A stretch of 64,000 bases of DNA. Origin: Paenibacillus cellulosilyticus. GTDB lineage: Bacteria; Bacillota; Bacilli; Paenibacillales; Paenibacillaceae. Positions 52,955 through 61,752 of this stretch are shown here, in pieces. How positions within the stretch are numbered: the first letter of the stretch is position 1; every line of letters starts with the position of its first letter. A model generated the notes under the pieces. It saw only the letters and a list, made by a program, of their open reading frames with translations. It was not told the DNA's origin and did not search any database. The position numbers and the translations under genes were made by a program. Location: the NCBI RefSeq assembly GCF_003182255.1, contig NZ_QGTQ01000005.1, forward strand, positions 186,001 to 250,000. The letters are read 5' to 3'.

Positions 52955-54178
52955 ATGCCGAATAGGAGTGTTGGAGCGCCATCGTCAGAAACAATGGAGT
53001 TGCTTGAAGCTGCTGAGAATGCTGTATTATTCACGGCTGTACGCCCTGCCGTCATTATGGAGAAAGGCGAGGGCATGTATTTGTGGGATACGGAGGGACG
53101 TTCGTATCTCGATTTCATTGGGGGCTGGGCGGTGAATGCGCTGGGCCACTCCCCGCACGTTATTCAGGTTGCGCTAGCTGCACAATCAGCGCAGCTGGTG
53201 AATGCGAGCCCTGGCTTTTACAATAAGCCGATGGCCCAATTCGCGAAGCAGCTCACAGAGCTGACCGTATTCGACCGTGTATTCTTCGGCAGCAGCGGGG
53301 CGGAAGCGAATGAGAGCGCGATTAAGCTGGCACGCAAATATGGTGCTGTGCATCGCGGCGGCGCTTATGAGATCATTACGACGCTTGGCGGCTTCCATGG
53401 CCGGACGCTGGCGATGATGTCGGCGACAGGCAAGCCGTATTGGGAGCCGCTGTTTGCGCCGAAGGTACCTGGCTTCCGGCATGTACCGTTTAATGATCTG
53501 GATGCCATGCGCGAAGCGGTAAGCGAGCAGACATGTGCGATTATGATTGAGCCGGTGCAAGGCGAAGGTGGCGTACATCTGGCGGACCCGGCTTATGTTA
53601 CAGGGCTGCGGGAGCTGTGTGACGAGCACGGGATTTTGCTTATTTTCGACGAGATTCAGACCGGTCTGGGGCGCACGGGCAAACTGTTCGCTTACGAGCA
53701 TTATGGCGTTGAACCGGATATTATGACGTTGGGCAAAGGGATAGGCGGCGGCTTCCCGCTGTCGGCGATGCTGACGAAAGAGCGGTATAACCTGTTCGAG
53801 CCAGGTGAGCAAGGTGGGACGTACACAGGACAGCCGCTGGCGATGGCCGTGGGGCAGGCCGTTGTTCGTGCGATCGTAGAGCAGCAGTTGTCGGAGAATG
53901 CGAAGGAGTTAGGAGAATACCTTCAGGCTGGACTAAAGAGTATTGCGAAGCGCTATCAGCTAGCGAACATTCGGGGGTTGGGACTGCTCATTGCATTCGA
54001 TCTCTCGCAGCCAGCAGCTCCTAGACTTGCGGCTGCCGCAATGGAGAATGGACTCATTATTAATGCGTCCAGCGCATCCGTCATTCGTCTGATACCACCG
54101 CTGATCGTGTCGCATGCTGATGTCGATGAGATGCTGAAGAGACTTTGCCTCACACTCGATGCCGTACAGCATGTATAA
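52955..54178 (+). CDS. Class III aminotransferase, acetylornithine transaminase-like
   Basis: This 407-residue PLP enzyme has FGSSGAEANESAIKLAR (phosphate site), TLGGFHGRT, IMIEPVQGEGG, LIFDEIQTGLGRTGKLFAYEH and the PLP lysine in TLGKGIGGGFPLSAM. These are standard for ArgD/GabT-like transaminases and closest to acetylornithine or N-succinyl forms. No other arginine biosynthesis gene is adjacent, so I leave the symbol open. The ATG at 52955 has GGGGAGG 10 nt upstream. Confidence 0.9.
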   Translation: MPNRSVGAPSSETMELLEAAENAVLFTAVRPAVIMEKGEGMYLWDTEGRSYLDFIGGWAVNALGHSPHVIQVALAAQSAQLVNASPGFYNKPMAQFAKQLTELTVFDRVFFGSSGAEANESAIKLARKYGAVHRGGAYEIITTLGGFHGRTLAMMSATGKPYWEPLFAPKVPGFRHVPFNDLDAMREAVSEQTCAIMIEPVQGEGGVHLADPAYVTGLRELCDEHGILLIFDEIQTGLGRTGKLFAYEHYGVEPDIMTLGKGIGGGFPLSAMLTKERYNLFEPGEQGGTYTGQPLAMAVGQAVVRAIVEQQLSENAKELGEYLQAGLKSIAKRYQLANIRGLGLLIAFDLSQPAAPRLAAAAMENGLIINASSASVIRLIPPLIVSHADVDEMLKRLCLTLDAVQHV

Positions 54179-54195
54179 GTGCGCGTTCGGGTAGA

Positions 54196-54611
54196 TTGTG
54201 ATGCTTCGTGATCAAAAGCGGACTTGTTGAACGACCTCTTATAATACGTGTTCAAAAAGTTCGGTTTTCAGCACCGAGAAGGTTGGATCAAGCGGGGAAT
54301 GAGGATCGGAGCGTAAGTGTTGTGCTACGCGAGAACCGGAAGTCACAGCTTCATCCAAGATTCGATGCCGAATACACTTCTTGTGATGCTTCGTGATCAA
54401 AAGCGGACTTGTTGAACGACCTCTTAAAATACGTGTTCAAAAAGTTCGGTTTTCAGCACCGAGAAGGTTGGATCAAGCGGGGAATGAGGATCGGAGCGTA
54501 GTGAAGTGCTACGTGAGAACCGGAAGTCACAGCTTCATCCAAGATTCGATGCCGAATACACTTCTTGTGATGCTTCGTGATCAAAAGCGGACTTGTTGAA
54601 CGACCTCTAAA
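54196..54611. repeat. Tandem 185-bp repeat, two full copies and a partial third
   Basis: The sequence starting TTGTGATGCTTCGTGATC occurs at 54196, 54381 and 54565 (periods 185 and 184). Copies 1 and 2 are nearly identical, with small differences such as TTATAATACG versus TTAAAATACG. Copy 3 stops after ~45 bp at GACCTCTAAAATGG. The repeat contains GTTCAAAAAGTTCGG and CTTCATCCAAGATTCG. Short open frames in it are repeats of each other and lack ribosome sites. I see no transposase or terminal inverted repeats. Its function is unknown. Confidence 0.9.
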
Positions 54612-54678
54612 ATGGCAATCTATTGTTAGACGTGCTAAAGTACGGGTATAACGATCGATTGTGAAGGGGCGTAAACGT

Positions 54679-55191
54679 ATGGGTAAGCGGTTTTCACGAG
54701 AATCAAGATGCTTCAAGACAGCTCGGGTGTTCCCGACGGATGTCAACAACCACAACACACTGTTCGGCGGCAAGCTGATGTCGTACATTGACGATATTGC
54801 ATCGATTGCAGCGACGAAGCACTGCCGTCGGCCCGTCGTAACCGCTTCGACTGACTCGGTAGACTTCTTGTCCCCGATTCGCCCATCCGATGCGGTTTCA
54901 TTGGAGGCATTCGTCACTTGGACGGGCCGCTCTTCGATGGAAGTATTCGTGAAGGTCGTCAAGGAGGAGCTGCTGACCGGTGAGCGGACGATTGCGGCAA
55001 CCTCGTTCCTGACGTTCGTCGCGCTGGATGAGAACCGTAAGCCGATCGAGGTCCCGGACGTTGTGCCGGAAACCGAGGAAGAGCTGAAGCTGCATGAGAC
55101 AGCGCCGCAGCGGGCCGAAATGCGCCGTCTTCGTCGGCAAGAAAGCAAGCGCTTCGCAGATTATCTCACGGTAACCCATCCTTGGGACTAG
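54679..55191 (+). CDS. Acyl-CoA thioesterase (hotdog fold, YkhA/BACH type)
   Basis: This 170-residue hotdog protein has the motif VFPTDVNNHNTLFGGKLMSYIDDIASIAA (in parts), with the Asn/Asp/His pattern of acyl-CoA hydrolases, then DSVDFLSPIRPSDAVSLEAFV. It hydrolyses medium- or long-chain acyl-CoA. The start ATG 54679 has AAGGGG 9 nt upstream; the GTG at 54661 is upstream of that site. The C-terminus is a charged helix. Confidence 0.9.
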   Translation: MGKRFSRESRCFKTARVFPTDVNNHNTLFGGKLMSYIDDIASIAATKHCRRPVVTASTDSVDFLSPIRPSDAVSLEAFVTWTGRSSMEVFVKVVKEELLTGERTIAATSFLTFVALDENRKPIEVPDVVPETEEELKLHETAPQRAEMRRLRRQESKRFADYLTVTHPWD

Positions 55192-55278
55192 AAAATAAGC
55201 ATGAACTTTCGGATCGACATTTTCTTCGTCTTCACGCCTGTCCGCAGATACGCTATGATGAGAAGGTATCGGAATAAG

Positions 55279-55382
55279 CGTTTACGAAGCAATCAATTTG
55301 CTTACAAGTAGCGGTATCGAAGAGGCAAGCAAATTGATTTAGCGTATGCTTACGAAGCAATCAATTTGCTTACGCAAATTGA
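55279..55382. repeat. Direct and inverted repeats ahead of the Dabb gene
   Basis: TTACGAAGCAATCAATTTGC occurs twice (near 55283 and 55350). AAGCAAATTGATT (near 55327) is the inverse of part of it. The second copy forms the perfect hairpin ATCAATTTGC-TTAC-GCAAATTGAT (55359-55382), ending just before the AGGAGG of the next gene. Confidence 0.7.
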
Positions 55383-55401
55383 TTTCAGGAGGCGAAGAAC
55401 G

Positions 55402-55716
55402 ATGGCAGATCAGCAATCTCGCATTATCCATTCGGTAATATTCACGCTTAAGCATCCGCGCGAATCCGCGGAAGCCGAGCAGTTCCTGGCGGACGGCCGC
55501 CGCATTCTGAGCAGTATCCCGTCGGTCGAGCAATTCGTGGTGAACCTGCAGGTGAGCCCGAAGAATGACTATCAATACGGCTTCTCGATGGCGTTCGCCG
55601 ATCAAGAAGCATATGAAGCTTACAATAACCATCCTCAACACACAGCTTTCGTCGCGGAGCGATGGGAGACCGAGGTCGTGCGTTTCTTGGAAATCGACTA
55701 TGTACAGTGGGGTTAG
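55402..55716 (+). CDS. Dabb family stress-responsive alpha/beta barrel protein
   Basis: This 104-residue protein has the Dabb pattern: IIHSVIFTLKHPRESAEAEQFL (in parts), a central VEQFVVNLQVSPKNDYQYGFSMAFADQEAYEAYNNHPQH (in parts) and FVAERW. Such small dimeric barrels resemble ABM/EthD proteins and are of unclear function. The ATG at 55402 follows AGGAGG; the hairpin at 55359-55382 sits just upstream and could hide or expose that site. Confidence 0.85.
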   Translation: MADQQSRIIHSVIFTLKHPRESAEAEQFLADGRRILSSIPSVEQFVVNLQVSPKNDYQYGFSMAFADQEAYEAYNNHPQHTAFVAERWETEVVRFLEIDYVQWG

Positions 55717-55745
55717 ACAACGTACATAATTGCATTCGCAACATG

Positions 55746-55796
55746 AAGGAGCTGCCCTGCAAGCACATCGGATGATGGCATGAAGAGCAGCTCCTT
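55746..55796. terminator. Terminator between convergent genes
   Basis: AAGGAGCTGC/GCAGCTCCTT flank a longer loop and are followed by TTTTGC on the plus strand. It separates the Dabb gene from the anti-sigma gene. Confidence 0.8.
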
Positions 55797-55810
55797 TTGC
55801 ATAAAATCAA

Positions 55811-56998
55811 CTATTGGACAGGTACCTGCATCGTCAGCCCTTCAAGCGGAGTTTCCTTCCATTCGGGCTCGCCGTTGACGGTTGCCATCGTTCGGATCAT
55901 GGGTATAACGGTAATGGTGGAGCCGCTTGGGACAGGCGGTGTATACAGCCACGCATCCTCAATATAAGCAGAATCAGGAGTAGGTGGGCGCTCGGTGTGA
56001 TGTGAGGTGCTCCACTCGCCTGTCCCCTCAAGCTCCTTGCCTTTCTCATCTTGAATGCGGAAATGAACATATTCGCCTTGTTCAAACATAGCCTGCTTCC
56101 TCATGAAAGGAATTTGCAGCTTCAAATGCCATTCTGCTGCCGTATCCGACATCCGCAGCCGTACCACCTCAAACGAATGGTTCTCATGCTCGGCACGTAA
56201 AGGGTTGTCCCACTTCACCGTATGGGTGTGGTCTACGCCGGTGATGGGCAGTTCGAAGCTCCAATCCCCTTGTATGACCGTATAAGGTCTGCCGTCCGAG
56301 TGTTGAACACCAAATTTGGGAACGTTGATCGCTAATGTAAACGTCTCGGGGAGCTTCTTCTGCAAAAAATATTTGACGACCCCAGCTTCGTAGCCGTCGT
56401 ATAAACCGCCATGATCAAATTTATACGTGTAGCCGAGCACCGACTTCGCAGATGGTGTAAGCTGAAAGTCGGGTATCACATAATCTCCTGTAGGAATCTC
56501 ACCTTGTTCCTTGCGGAACGTGTAGGTGAAGGATACCTGCAAACCATCGTAGAACGCCTCATGAATCCGAAGAATGTATCCGTTATTCTTAACCTCCGTT
56601 AGAATAGGCAGCTCACCTGATTGCTGCAGCTGCAAGTTCTGCTTCACACCTTCATCGCCAATCCAGCCGAAAATCGAAGATAGATACGGCTTCATCGAAT
56701 CAACCGTTTGCGGATTGGATGCAATCCATATGCTCGTAGATAGCAGAAGGAAGGTGATCGCAAGAGCGAGTCGTCTTGTCCGGCGGAGGGAAAACACTGC
56801 TTTTCTCCGACTCGGAACCTCAACAATGTTCTGGTTTTGTTTATCGTCAACCTGTCCCGTGCCATGCTTGATCGCAGAATCGCCGACCAGAGATGCGAGC
56901 GTCTCATCGATCCTTCTTCTCACCGCATCAGGAATCGGCAGGTCCTGCTCGTCCGTCGTTCCTCTTAGATCGTTGCGAATCTTATCTTCGAAGCTCAT
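55811..56998 (-). CDS. DUF4179 domain protein, probable anti-sigma factor
   Basis: This 395-residue single-pass membrane protein has a cytoplasmic N-terminus of ~75 residues, one membrane helix (RLALAITFLLLSTSIWIA) and an extracytoplasmic part with DUF4179 (VKQNLQLQQSGELPILTEV and GYILRIHEAFYDGLQVSFTYTF, in parts) and a following beta domain. DUF4179 genes regularly follow ECF sigma genes and are taken as their anti-sigma factors. The start overlaps the sigma stop by 4 bp, so the two are translationally coupled. Confidence 0.88.
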   Translation of the reverse strand: MSFEDKIRNDLRGTTDEQDLPIPDAVRRRIDETLASLVGDSAIKHGTGQVDDKQNQNIVEVPSRRKAVFSLRRTRRLALAITFLLLSTSIWIASNPQTVDSMKPYLSSIFGWIGDEGVKQNLQLQQSGELPILTEVKNNGYILRIHEAFYDGLQVSFTYTFRKEQGEIPTGDYVIPDFQLTPSAKSVLGYTYKFDHGGLYDGYEAGVVKYFLQKKLPETFTLAINVPKFGVQHSDGRPYTVIQGDWSFELPITGVDHTHTVKWDNPLRAEHENHSFEVVRLRMSDTAAEWHLKLQIPFMRKQAMFEQGEYVHFRIQDEKGKELEGTGEWSTSHHTERPPTPDSAYIEDAWLYTPPVPSGSTITVIPMIRTMATVNGEPEWKETPLEGLTMQVPVQ

Positions 56999-57531
56999 AG
57001 CATTCCCTCCTCTTGCACAGGACCCTTCAGCAGCATCGCCAGCTTTTCCCTTGCACGATACAGCCTTGACTTGATCGTTCCGTCCGACAGCTGCAGCAGC
57101 TCACCGATCTCCTTCAACGGCATATCCTCAAGGTAATGCAGCATAATGACTTCCCGTTGTTCCGGGCCTAGCAGCCCGATCGCGTGATAAAGATCAAGCT
57201 TGTCTTCGCTAGGTTGATCAGGCGAAGAGGCGATGATCGTGTCGTGCTCGTACAACGGAATTACCTGATTTTTTCGTTTCAGCATGCCATTACAATGGTT
57301 GATCAGAATGCGGACGAGCCAAGTTTGCGCATAACGAGGTTCCTGCAGTTGATGAATTTGGCGAAAAGCAGCGATGATCGTCTCTTGGATCGCATCTGCC
57401 GCATCCTCATCCGAACGCAGCATGCCGAAGGCAACACGGTACAGCGTTTTTTCAAACATGCGAATCATACGGACGAAGTCGTCCTTTGACCCGTGCCTTG
57501 CGCGAACGACAATATCGATAAGTTCGTTCAA
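56995..57531 (-). CDS. ECF RNA polymerase sigma factor
   Basis: This 178-residue ECF sigma factor has region 2 (FEKTLYRVAFGMLRSDEDAADAIQETII, in parts) and region 4 (LGPEQREVIMLHYLEDMPLKEIGELLQLSDGTIKSRLYRAREKL, in parts). It starts with TTG at 57531, 8 nt from AAAGGAG. It is coupled to the DUF4179 anti-sigma gene. The regulon and signal are unknown, probably envelope stress. Confidence 0.92.
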   Translation of the reverse strand: MNELIDIVVRARHGSKDDFVRMIRMFEKTLYRVAFGMLRSDEDAADAIQETIIAAFRQIHQLQEPRYAQTWLVRILINHCNGMLKRKNQVIPLYEHDTIIASSPDQPSEDKLDLYHAIGLLGPEQREVIMLHYLEDMPLKEIGELLQLSDGTIKSRLYRAREKLAMLLKGPVQEEGML

Positions 57532-57666
57532 TGTGGGGACTCCTTTCGGCCAAGCTTATACCTATTAGAGATCGAATGTGCTCGTAAGGTTCCCTTCCTT
57601 GTAAAAAAATAGCGGATATACGCAAACAATCCGCCTCTCAGGAGAGAGACGGATGTAAACTGCTTA

Positions 57667-58614
57667 TTATTGCGGCGGGTACATCTTCGAGTGAAGCTGC
57701 TGACGCAGCGCGTCGAGCTCAGCCTTCAGATCGTCGTTATTGTTCGAGGAGTAGCGCGTTGTTGCCGATGCTGGCGCTGGTGCATCTGGATCGAATGGCT
57801 CGAACGGAAGCGAATCGAGTGAGTAATCCGCCTCGGACTTCGCCGTGTCGCTGTACGGGGGTTGTGCAGATGCTGCTGCAGCCTGATACAGTGCGTCTGC
57901 GGGCACTTCCTGCTGTACAGCAGGGACGATCGGTGCTTTAGCAGCTGCTGGCCGCTGTGGATTCGCCTCCAGCAGCATAGCCGTGCGGTTCGCTTGCACA
58001 TGTGTCAGTCGAGACAATACGCTCCAGCCGATCAAGAGGAACAGCAGTCCGACACCCGATCCGACATATGACCGTTCTAGCGGCGATAGCATTGGGAATA
58101 TGGTATTGAAAACGACATCATCTTGATAAATTTCAATGTCATATTGCTTCAGCACGAGGTAGACGACCGGCGATAGCAGCGCAGCCGTACCCACAAGCGG
58201 GAATGTCACGGCAGCTGCGAATTGCAGAACGGATGCTGGCAGCTTAACGAGCCAATACGTCAGCGGGAAGTACGGAGCCGTCGACGTGAACAGATCCTTA
58301 TACGAGAACGGGCCAAATGCATGCTGATAAGGCAGAGCGGCTGCGTACTTCTCTGGCAGGAGCATCCGAATGCGGCGGGCGTCCGCCATCATAAGCGCGT
58401 GCGAGAGATGGACGCTCATTTTCAGAATCGGAAGACCAATTAAGAGCGGCGTTAGTCCGAAACCGAGTGCGGTCAGCGTGACCGATAAGACGAAGCTAAT
58501 GATGGAGAGCGGCAGCGTTATGAATAACATATATAGCGTCTGGCTGGCATATCGTCCGATCGGGCCTGCCGGCGGCAGCGGGATCGATGGGTTGTGCTCA
58601 GTTTGTTGTTTCAT
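57667..58614 (-). CDS. Putative sensor-domain membrane protein
   Basis: This 315-residue protein has about five hydrophobic segments and a long Pro/Ala-rich C-terminal tail (~residues 215-315) that ends in a small coiled coil (DDLKAELDALRQQLHSKM). The first part (LPLSIISFVLSVTLTALGFGLTPLLIGLPIL) matches the Sensor (PF13796-like) pattern normally fused to histidine kinases, but no kinase is present here. A role as a stand-alone membrane sensor or scaffold is inference. Confidence 0.65.
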   Translation of the reverse strand: MKQQTEHNPSIPLPPAGPIGRYASQTLYMLFITLPLSIISFVLSVTLTALGFGLTPLLIGLPILKMSVHLSHALMMADARRIRMLLPEKYAAALPYQHAFGPFSYKDLFTSTAPYFPLTYWLVKLPASVLQFAAAVTFPLVGTAALLSPVVYLVLKQYDIEIYQDDVVFNTIFPMLSPLERSYVGSGVGLLFLLIGWSVLSRLTHVQANRTAMLLEANPQRPAAAKAPIVPAVQQEVPADALYQAAAASAQPPYSDTAKSEADYSLDSLPFEPFDPDAPAPASATTRYSSNNNDDLKAELDALRQQLHSKMYPPQ

Positions 58615-59006
58615 CGTACTCAGACTCCTTCAATGGAAATAACAGTTGAGTTCAGTATAGAAGAATAACAGTGGTTCGCACACGGTCCCTCGACGGGATG
58701 ATATCCCCAACTATAGTCGAGGTTGGATTCATACGATGGAAGGAGGGGAGTTGGTTTGTGAGATTGGTCACCGCGAACTATAAGGTACCATGATAGGATA
58801 TAATTGGCAATAACGATCGTGTGAATTAGAATGAATAGGGAGCAGTGGCGTTTCATCGGCAGCGGTCATTTGGTGTGAATGTTCAATTTAATGAAATTAA
58901 TCTCATGAAACACTTATTACCTATTGAGATGTTATAATTAAAATAATTGAACTTTTCAGAGTACTTCGTCAATACCAACCCTAATTCGAGGCAGGAGGTT
59001 TTGCTG
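58615..59006. other. Intergenic region, no feature seen
   Basis: A 390-bp gap between divergent genes. It is AT-rich near 58880-58950, where the promoter of the small hypothetical gene probably lies. I see no repeat or RNA. Confidence 0.4.
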
Positions 59007-59327
59007 ATGCGTGGAGGAAACGAAAATTCAAATGTAGGTTTTACAAAGGTTCCCATTCAAATTCCGAACGATTCACGCTACATTGATCCCGTTGTTGATT
59101 ACATCCGCAGAATCATTAAGCCCGATCAGCTCGTAACAACCGATTCGCATTGGGATTACTATCTGGGCGAAAGTGTCGAGTTTACGAAAGACGGTGTAGA
59201 TATGGCTTATGAGTGGAATGAGTCATGGGGCCATGAACTGACGACGAAGGCCAAGACAGAACAAGCTGCGAAGGCGCTGCGAGAGACAGCGGCTAGTATT
59301 ACGGATCATATTAAGCGGGTTCAATAA
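59007..59327 (+). CDS. Small hypothetical cytoplasmic protein
   Basis: This 106-residue protein starting MRGGNENSN has no membrane segment or signal peptide. A central part (VVDYIRRIIKPDQLVTTDSHWDYYLGESVEF, in parts) is mixed alpha/beta and the C-terminus is helical. I do not recognise it. The ATG at 59007 has AGGAGG 8 nt upstream, so the longer frame from 58947 is rejected. It stands alone and ends at a terminator. Confidence 0.7.
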   Translation: MRGGNENSNVGFTKVPIQIPNDSRYIDPVVDYIRRIIKPDQLVTTDSHWDYYLGESVEFTKDGVDMAYEWNESWGHELTTKAKTEQAAKALRETAASITDHIKRVQ

Positions 59328-59375
59328 GCTAGAGCGATTGAGGCATGATACAGTTGAATACAATCGTCCCATAAG

Positions 59376-59404
59376 AAGGTCCCGCTCATTGTGAACGGGA
59401 TCTT
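59376..59404 (+). terminator. Intrinsic terminator
   Basis: The 9-bp stem AAGGTCCCG/CGGGATCTT (one G-T pair) is followed by TTGTATTTT. Confidence 0.75.
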
Positions 59405-59526
59405 TTGTATTTTACGCTAGTTCTTTTCATTTATAATGATTGGTTCTTTTGGATCGGAATGGCTATCATTGGCCGGGCATATGTTCATTCGGGGGTCAAA
59501 TTTCGGGACTGAAAGGTGGATGATTA

Positions 59527-59991
59527 ATGAAAAGAAAGTGGCTCGCAGCGTTTACTGTGCTTTTGCTTGTTGTCATGATGAGCTTCACGGTATCCAGCTC
59601 AGCGGCGCCTAGCACTTATGTGCACGGCGTCTTCTCGACTAGCCCGCTCTATGTGAAGGACGGTGTAACCGGCAATTGGTTGACGGCGACGAGCGGCAAT
59701 GCAATTGCAAGCTGGACGGAGAATCCGCTCAGCTCGGGCGATCAAGGTTTCTTCAACGCGATTGTGTATGTAGGCAGCGTGAAGTACGAATTCCGACTCG
59801 TCAGTCTAAGCGCGACGACTACTGATCAGATCGACGGTACTTTCGATATTTATGTCAATAACACGCTGACCGCAACGGTCAATGGGACGGTGTATGGCCT
59901 CAGCCAACCAGTAGGCAACTACTTCAAGTTTTATGACAGCGCATACAACTGGCACGTGTCTGCCTATATAACAAGTCGACTCGATTATTAA
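59527..59991 (+). CDS. Small secreted protein of unknown function
   Basis: This 154-residue protein has a clear signal peptide (MKRKWLAAFTVLLLVVMMSF, cleavage near SSAAP). The mature part of ~125 residues is rich in Ser, Thr, Tyr and beta strands, with no cysteine, and looks like a small beta-sandwich. I recognise no family. It has its own terminator and appears monocistronic. Confidence 0.7.
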   Translation: MKRKWLAAFTVLLLVVMMSFTVSSSAAPSTYVHGVFSTSPLYVKDGVTGNWLTATSGNAIASWTENPLSSGDQGFFNAIVYVGSVKYEFRLVSLSATTTDQIDGTFDIYVNNTLTATVNGTVYGLSQPVGNYFKFYDSAYNWHVSAYITSRLDY

Positions 59992-60056
59992 TCGAGCGTC
60001 TGTAACGGCTGACGGCCGCAGTGCGGCTGCCCCCACCGCAGCGCGGCAATAACAAC

Positions 60057-60085
60057 AAGGGCCCTCTAGCGATAAGAGGGCCCTT
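60057..60085. terminator. Terminator between convergent genes
   Basis: The perfect 11-bp stem AAGGGCCCTCT/AGAGGGCCCTT separates the secreted protein gene from the ABC-2 operon. Confidence 0.85.
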
Positions 60086-60117
60086 CTCGAATTGAACTCG
60101 CGGCTATTGATGAGCGG

Positions 60118-60927
60118 TCAATTGCCTGCGCTCTCATACTTGCGCATTCCGATTCGGAATAGCACGTAGGCAACCGCCGCGCAATAAATTGCGGCTACTG
60201 GCGGAGCCATCCAGATCCACGGACTAGTCGTTTTGTCGAACAGATAATAAGCCGGGAAGAAGCTGACGAACGCGAACGGTACGAGGACGGCGACAAGCAA
60301 TTGAATGCCCATCGAGAAAATCGTAATCGGGTATTTCGCGAACTCCCCCAGATTATGAATCATAATCGGAAAGGCGTTGCCGGCGTTTTTGATCCAGAAT
60401 GCGCTTGTGTTGGCCGCCAAATTGATCGATACGCGGATGGCAACGGCTGTGATGATGAGTAAGATAGCGATAACGATTTTGCCGAAGGACCAGTGTAGAT
60501 CGACCTTGGTTAGCGCTTGTCCAATCATGATAAAGCCAATGATGATATTGCCGATACCGTTCATTCCGATGCCGTTAGTCAGCACCTGGAGAATAGGGGA
60601 TACGGGACGCAGCAGCATAACATCAAGCTCCCCGCGGTTGACGAGACCGCCAAGCCGCCAGGTTCCTTCAAAGAATAAAGAGCCGAACCCTTCGGTTAGA
60701 TAGATCATGGCATACATAAAGACAACTTCCCAGAACGTCCATCCGTTAATATCCGGAATCCGATTATAGACGACCCATAGGAATACGATGCCGAGCATCT
60801 GCGTCAGAACGGCGGAGACGATCATAATGAAGAAGTCGGTCTGATATTCGAGAATCGCTTTCAGTTGTGTGCCGAACAATCTGCGATATAAGAAAAAGGT
60901 ACGTCTTGCTGAGCGAACAATGGACAT
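60118..60927 (-). CDS. ABC-2 type transporter permease
   Basis: This 269-residue permease has six hydrophobic segments and the ABC-2 (PF06182-like) pattern FLYRRLFGTQLKAILEYQTDFFIMI at the start and LRPVSPILQVLTNGIGMNGIG in the middle. It is the last gene of a three-gene operon and lies 6 bp after the other permease. The pair forms the channel of an exporter, commonly for drugs or polysaccharide-type cargo. Confidence 0.88.
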   Translation of the reverse strand: MSIVRSARRTFFLYRRLFGTQLKAILEYQTDFFIMIVSAVLTQMLGIVFLWVVYNRIPDINGWTFWEVVFMYAMIYLTEGFGSLFFEGTWRLGGLVNRGELDVMLLRPVSPILQVLTNGIGMNGIGNIIIGFIMIGQALTKVDLHWSFGKIVIAILLIITAVAIRVSINLAANTSAFWIKNAGNAFPIMIHNLGEFAKYPITIFSMGIQLLVAVLVPFAFVSFFPAYYLFDKTTSPWIWMAPPVAAIYCAAVAYVLFRIGMRKYESAGN

Positions 60928-60933
60928 GCCGAA

Positions 60934-61752
60934 TCAACCTCCATGAATCGTAATCTGCCGCACTGCCCATGACCACATGAGTTTGCCGCAAAGCCATAGG
61001 ACGCATGCCCATACGCATTGCACGGCAAGCAGCCCAAGCGCGCCCCATGCGCTGACCTCTTCGAGATAGATGGCTGCCGGTGTATGTACGATGCCTTGGA
61101 ATGGCAGCACCAGCGCCAGTTTCTCCAGCCAGTCTGGGAAGAAGGAGAGCGGCACGAGCGCGCCAGAGAACAGGCTCGTCACAGCCATCCGTGCCCATAC
61201 AATTCCGAGCGATCCCGTCGACCAGAAGCAGAGCAGTCCGGCCATGTAGACGATGCCGAACTTGACCATCAGCGAAGCAAGCACACTGAGGATGAACAGC
61301 AGGCTATGGATGAAATCCGGTTTCAGTATGCCGGATGCAGAGAGTACGACGATGAATGTAAGGATAGCGGTAAGCCCGCCTTCGATAACGGTAGAGCCAA
61401 GCGTTTCAGCGAGCCGCGCCTTCTGGAAGTCGAGCGGCTTGAGCAGATCGGCGGAGACGCTGCCATCGAGAATTTTGCCAGATATACGCGATTCGGAATA
61501 GTAGGACAGCAGCGAGTTGCTGATGAACGAGATGATGAGATACGTCTTCATCTGCGTCCAAGACATACCGGCGAGCTCGTCGCGTCCAGCATAGATGGCA
61601 CTCCACAGTGCATACATGGCGATGAGCAGGACGAAGCTTGAGGCAAAGTTAACGACGTAGGACAGGCGGTAAGCCAGCGTATTTTGCATGGAACGCGTTG
61701 CAATGCCCGTATAGGCCCGCCAAGAACGTGGAAGCCGAAGCCAGGCGTTCAT
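60934..61752 (-). CDS. ABC-2 type transporter permease, partner subunit
   Basis: This 272-residue permease resembles its neighbour (YTGIATRSMQNTLAYRLSYVVNFASSF at the start, DLLKPLDFQKARLAETLGSTV in the middle, in parts). Its start overlaps the ATPase stop by 4 bp. It forms a heterodimer with the other permease under the shared ATPase. The substrate is not evident. Confidence 0.88.
   Translation of the reverse strand: MNAWLRLPRSWRAYTGIATRSMQNTLAYRLSYVVNFASSFVLLIAMYALWSAIYAGRDELAGMSWTQMKTYLIISFISNSLLSYYSESRISGKILDGSVSADLLKPLDFQKARLAETLGSTVIEGGLTAILTFIVVLSASGILKPDFIHSLLFILSVLASLMVKFGIVYMAGLLCFWSTGSLGIVWARMAVTSLFSGALVPLSFFPDWLEKLALVLPFQGIVHTPAAIYLEEVSAWGALGLLAVQCVWACVLWLCGKLMWSWAVRQITIHGG

Noticed and set aside
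54208-54599. Two near-identical plus-strand frames starting MIKSGLVERPL
   Set aside because: They are copies of the 185-bp repeat with no ribosome binding site, and the frames diverge at small indels.
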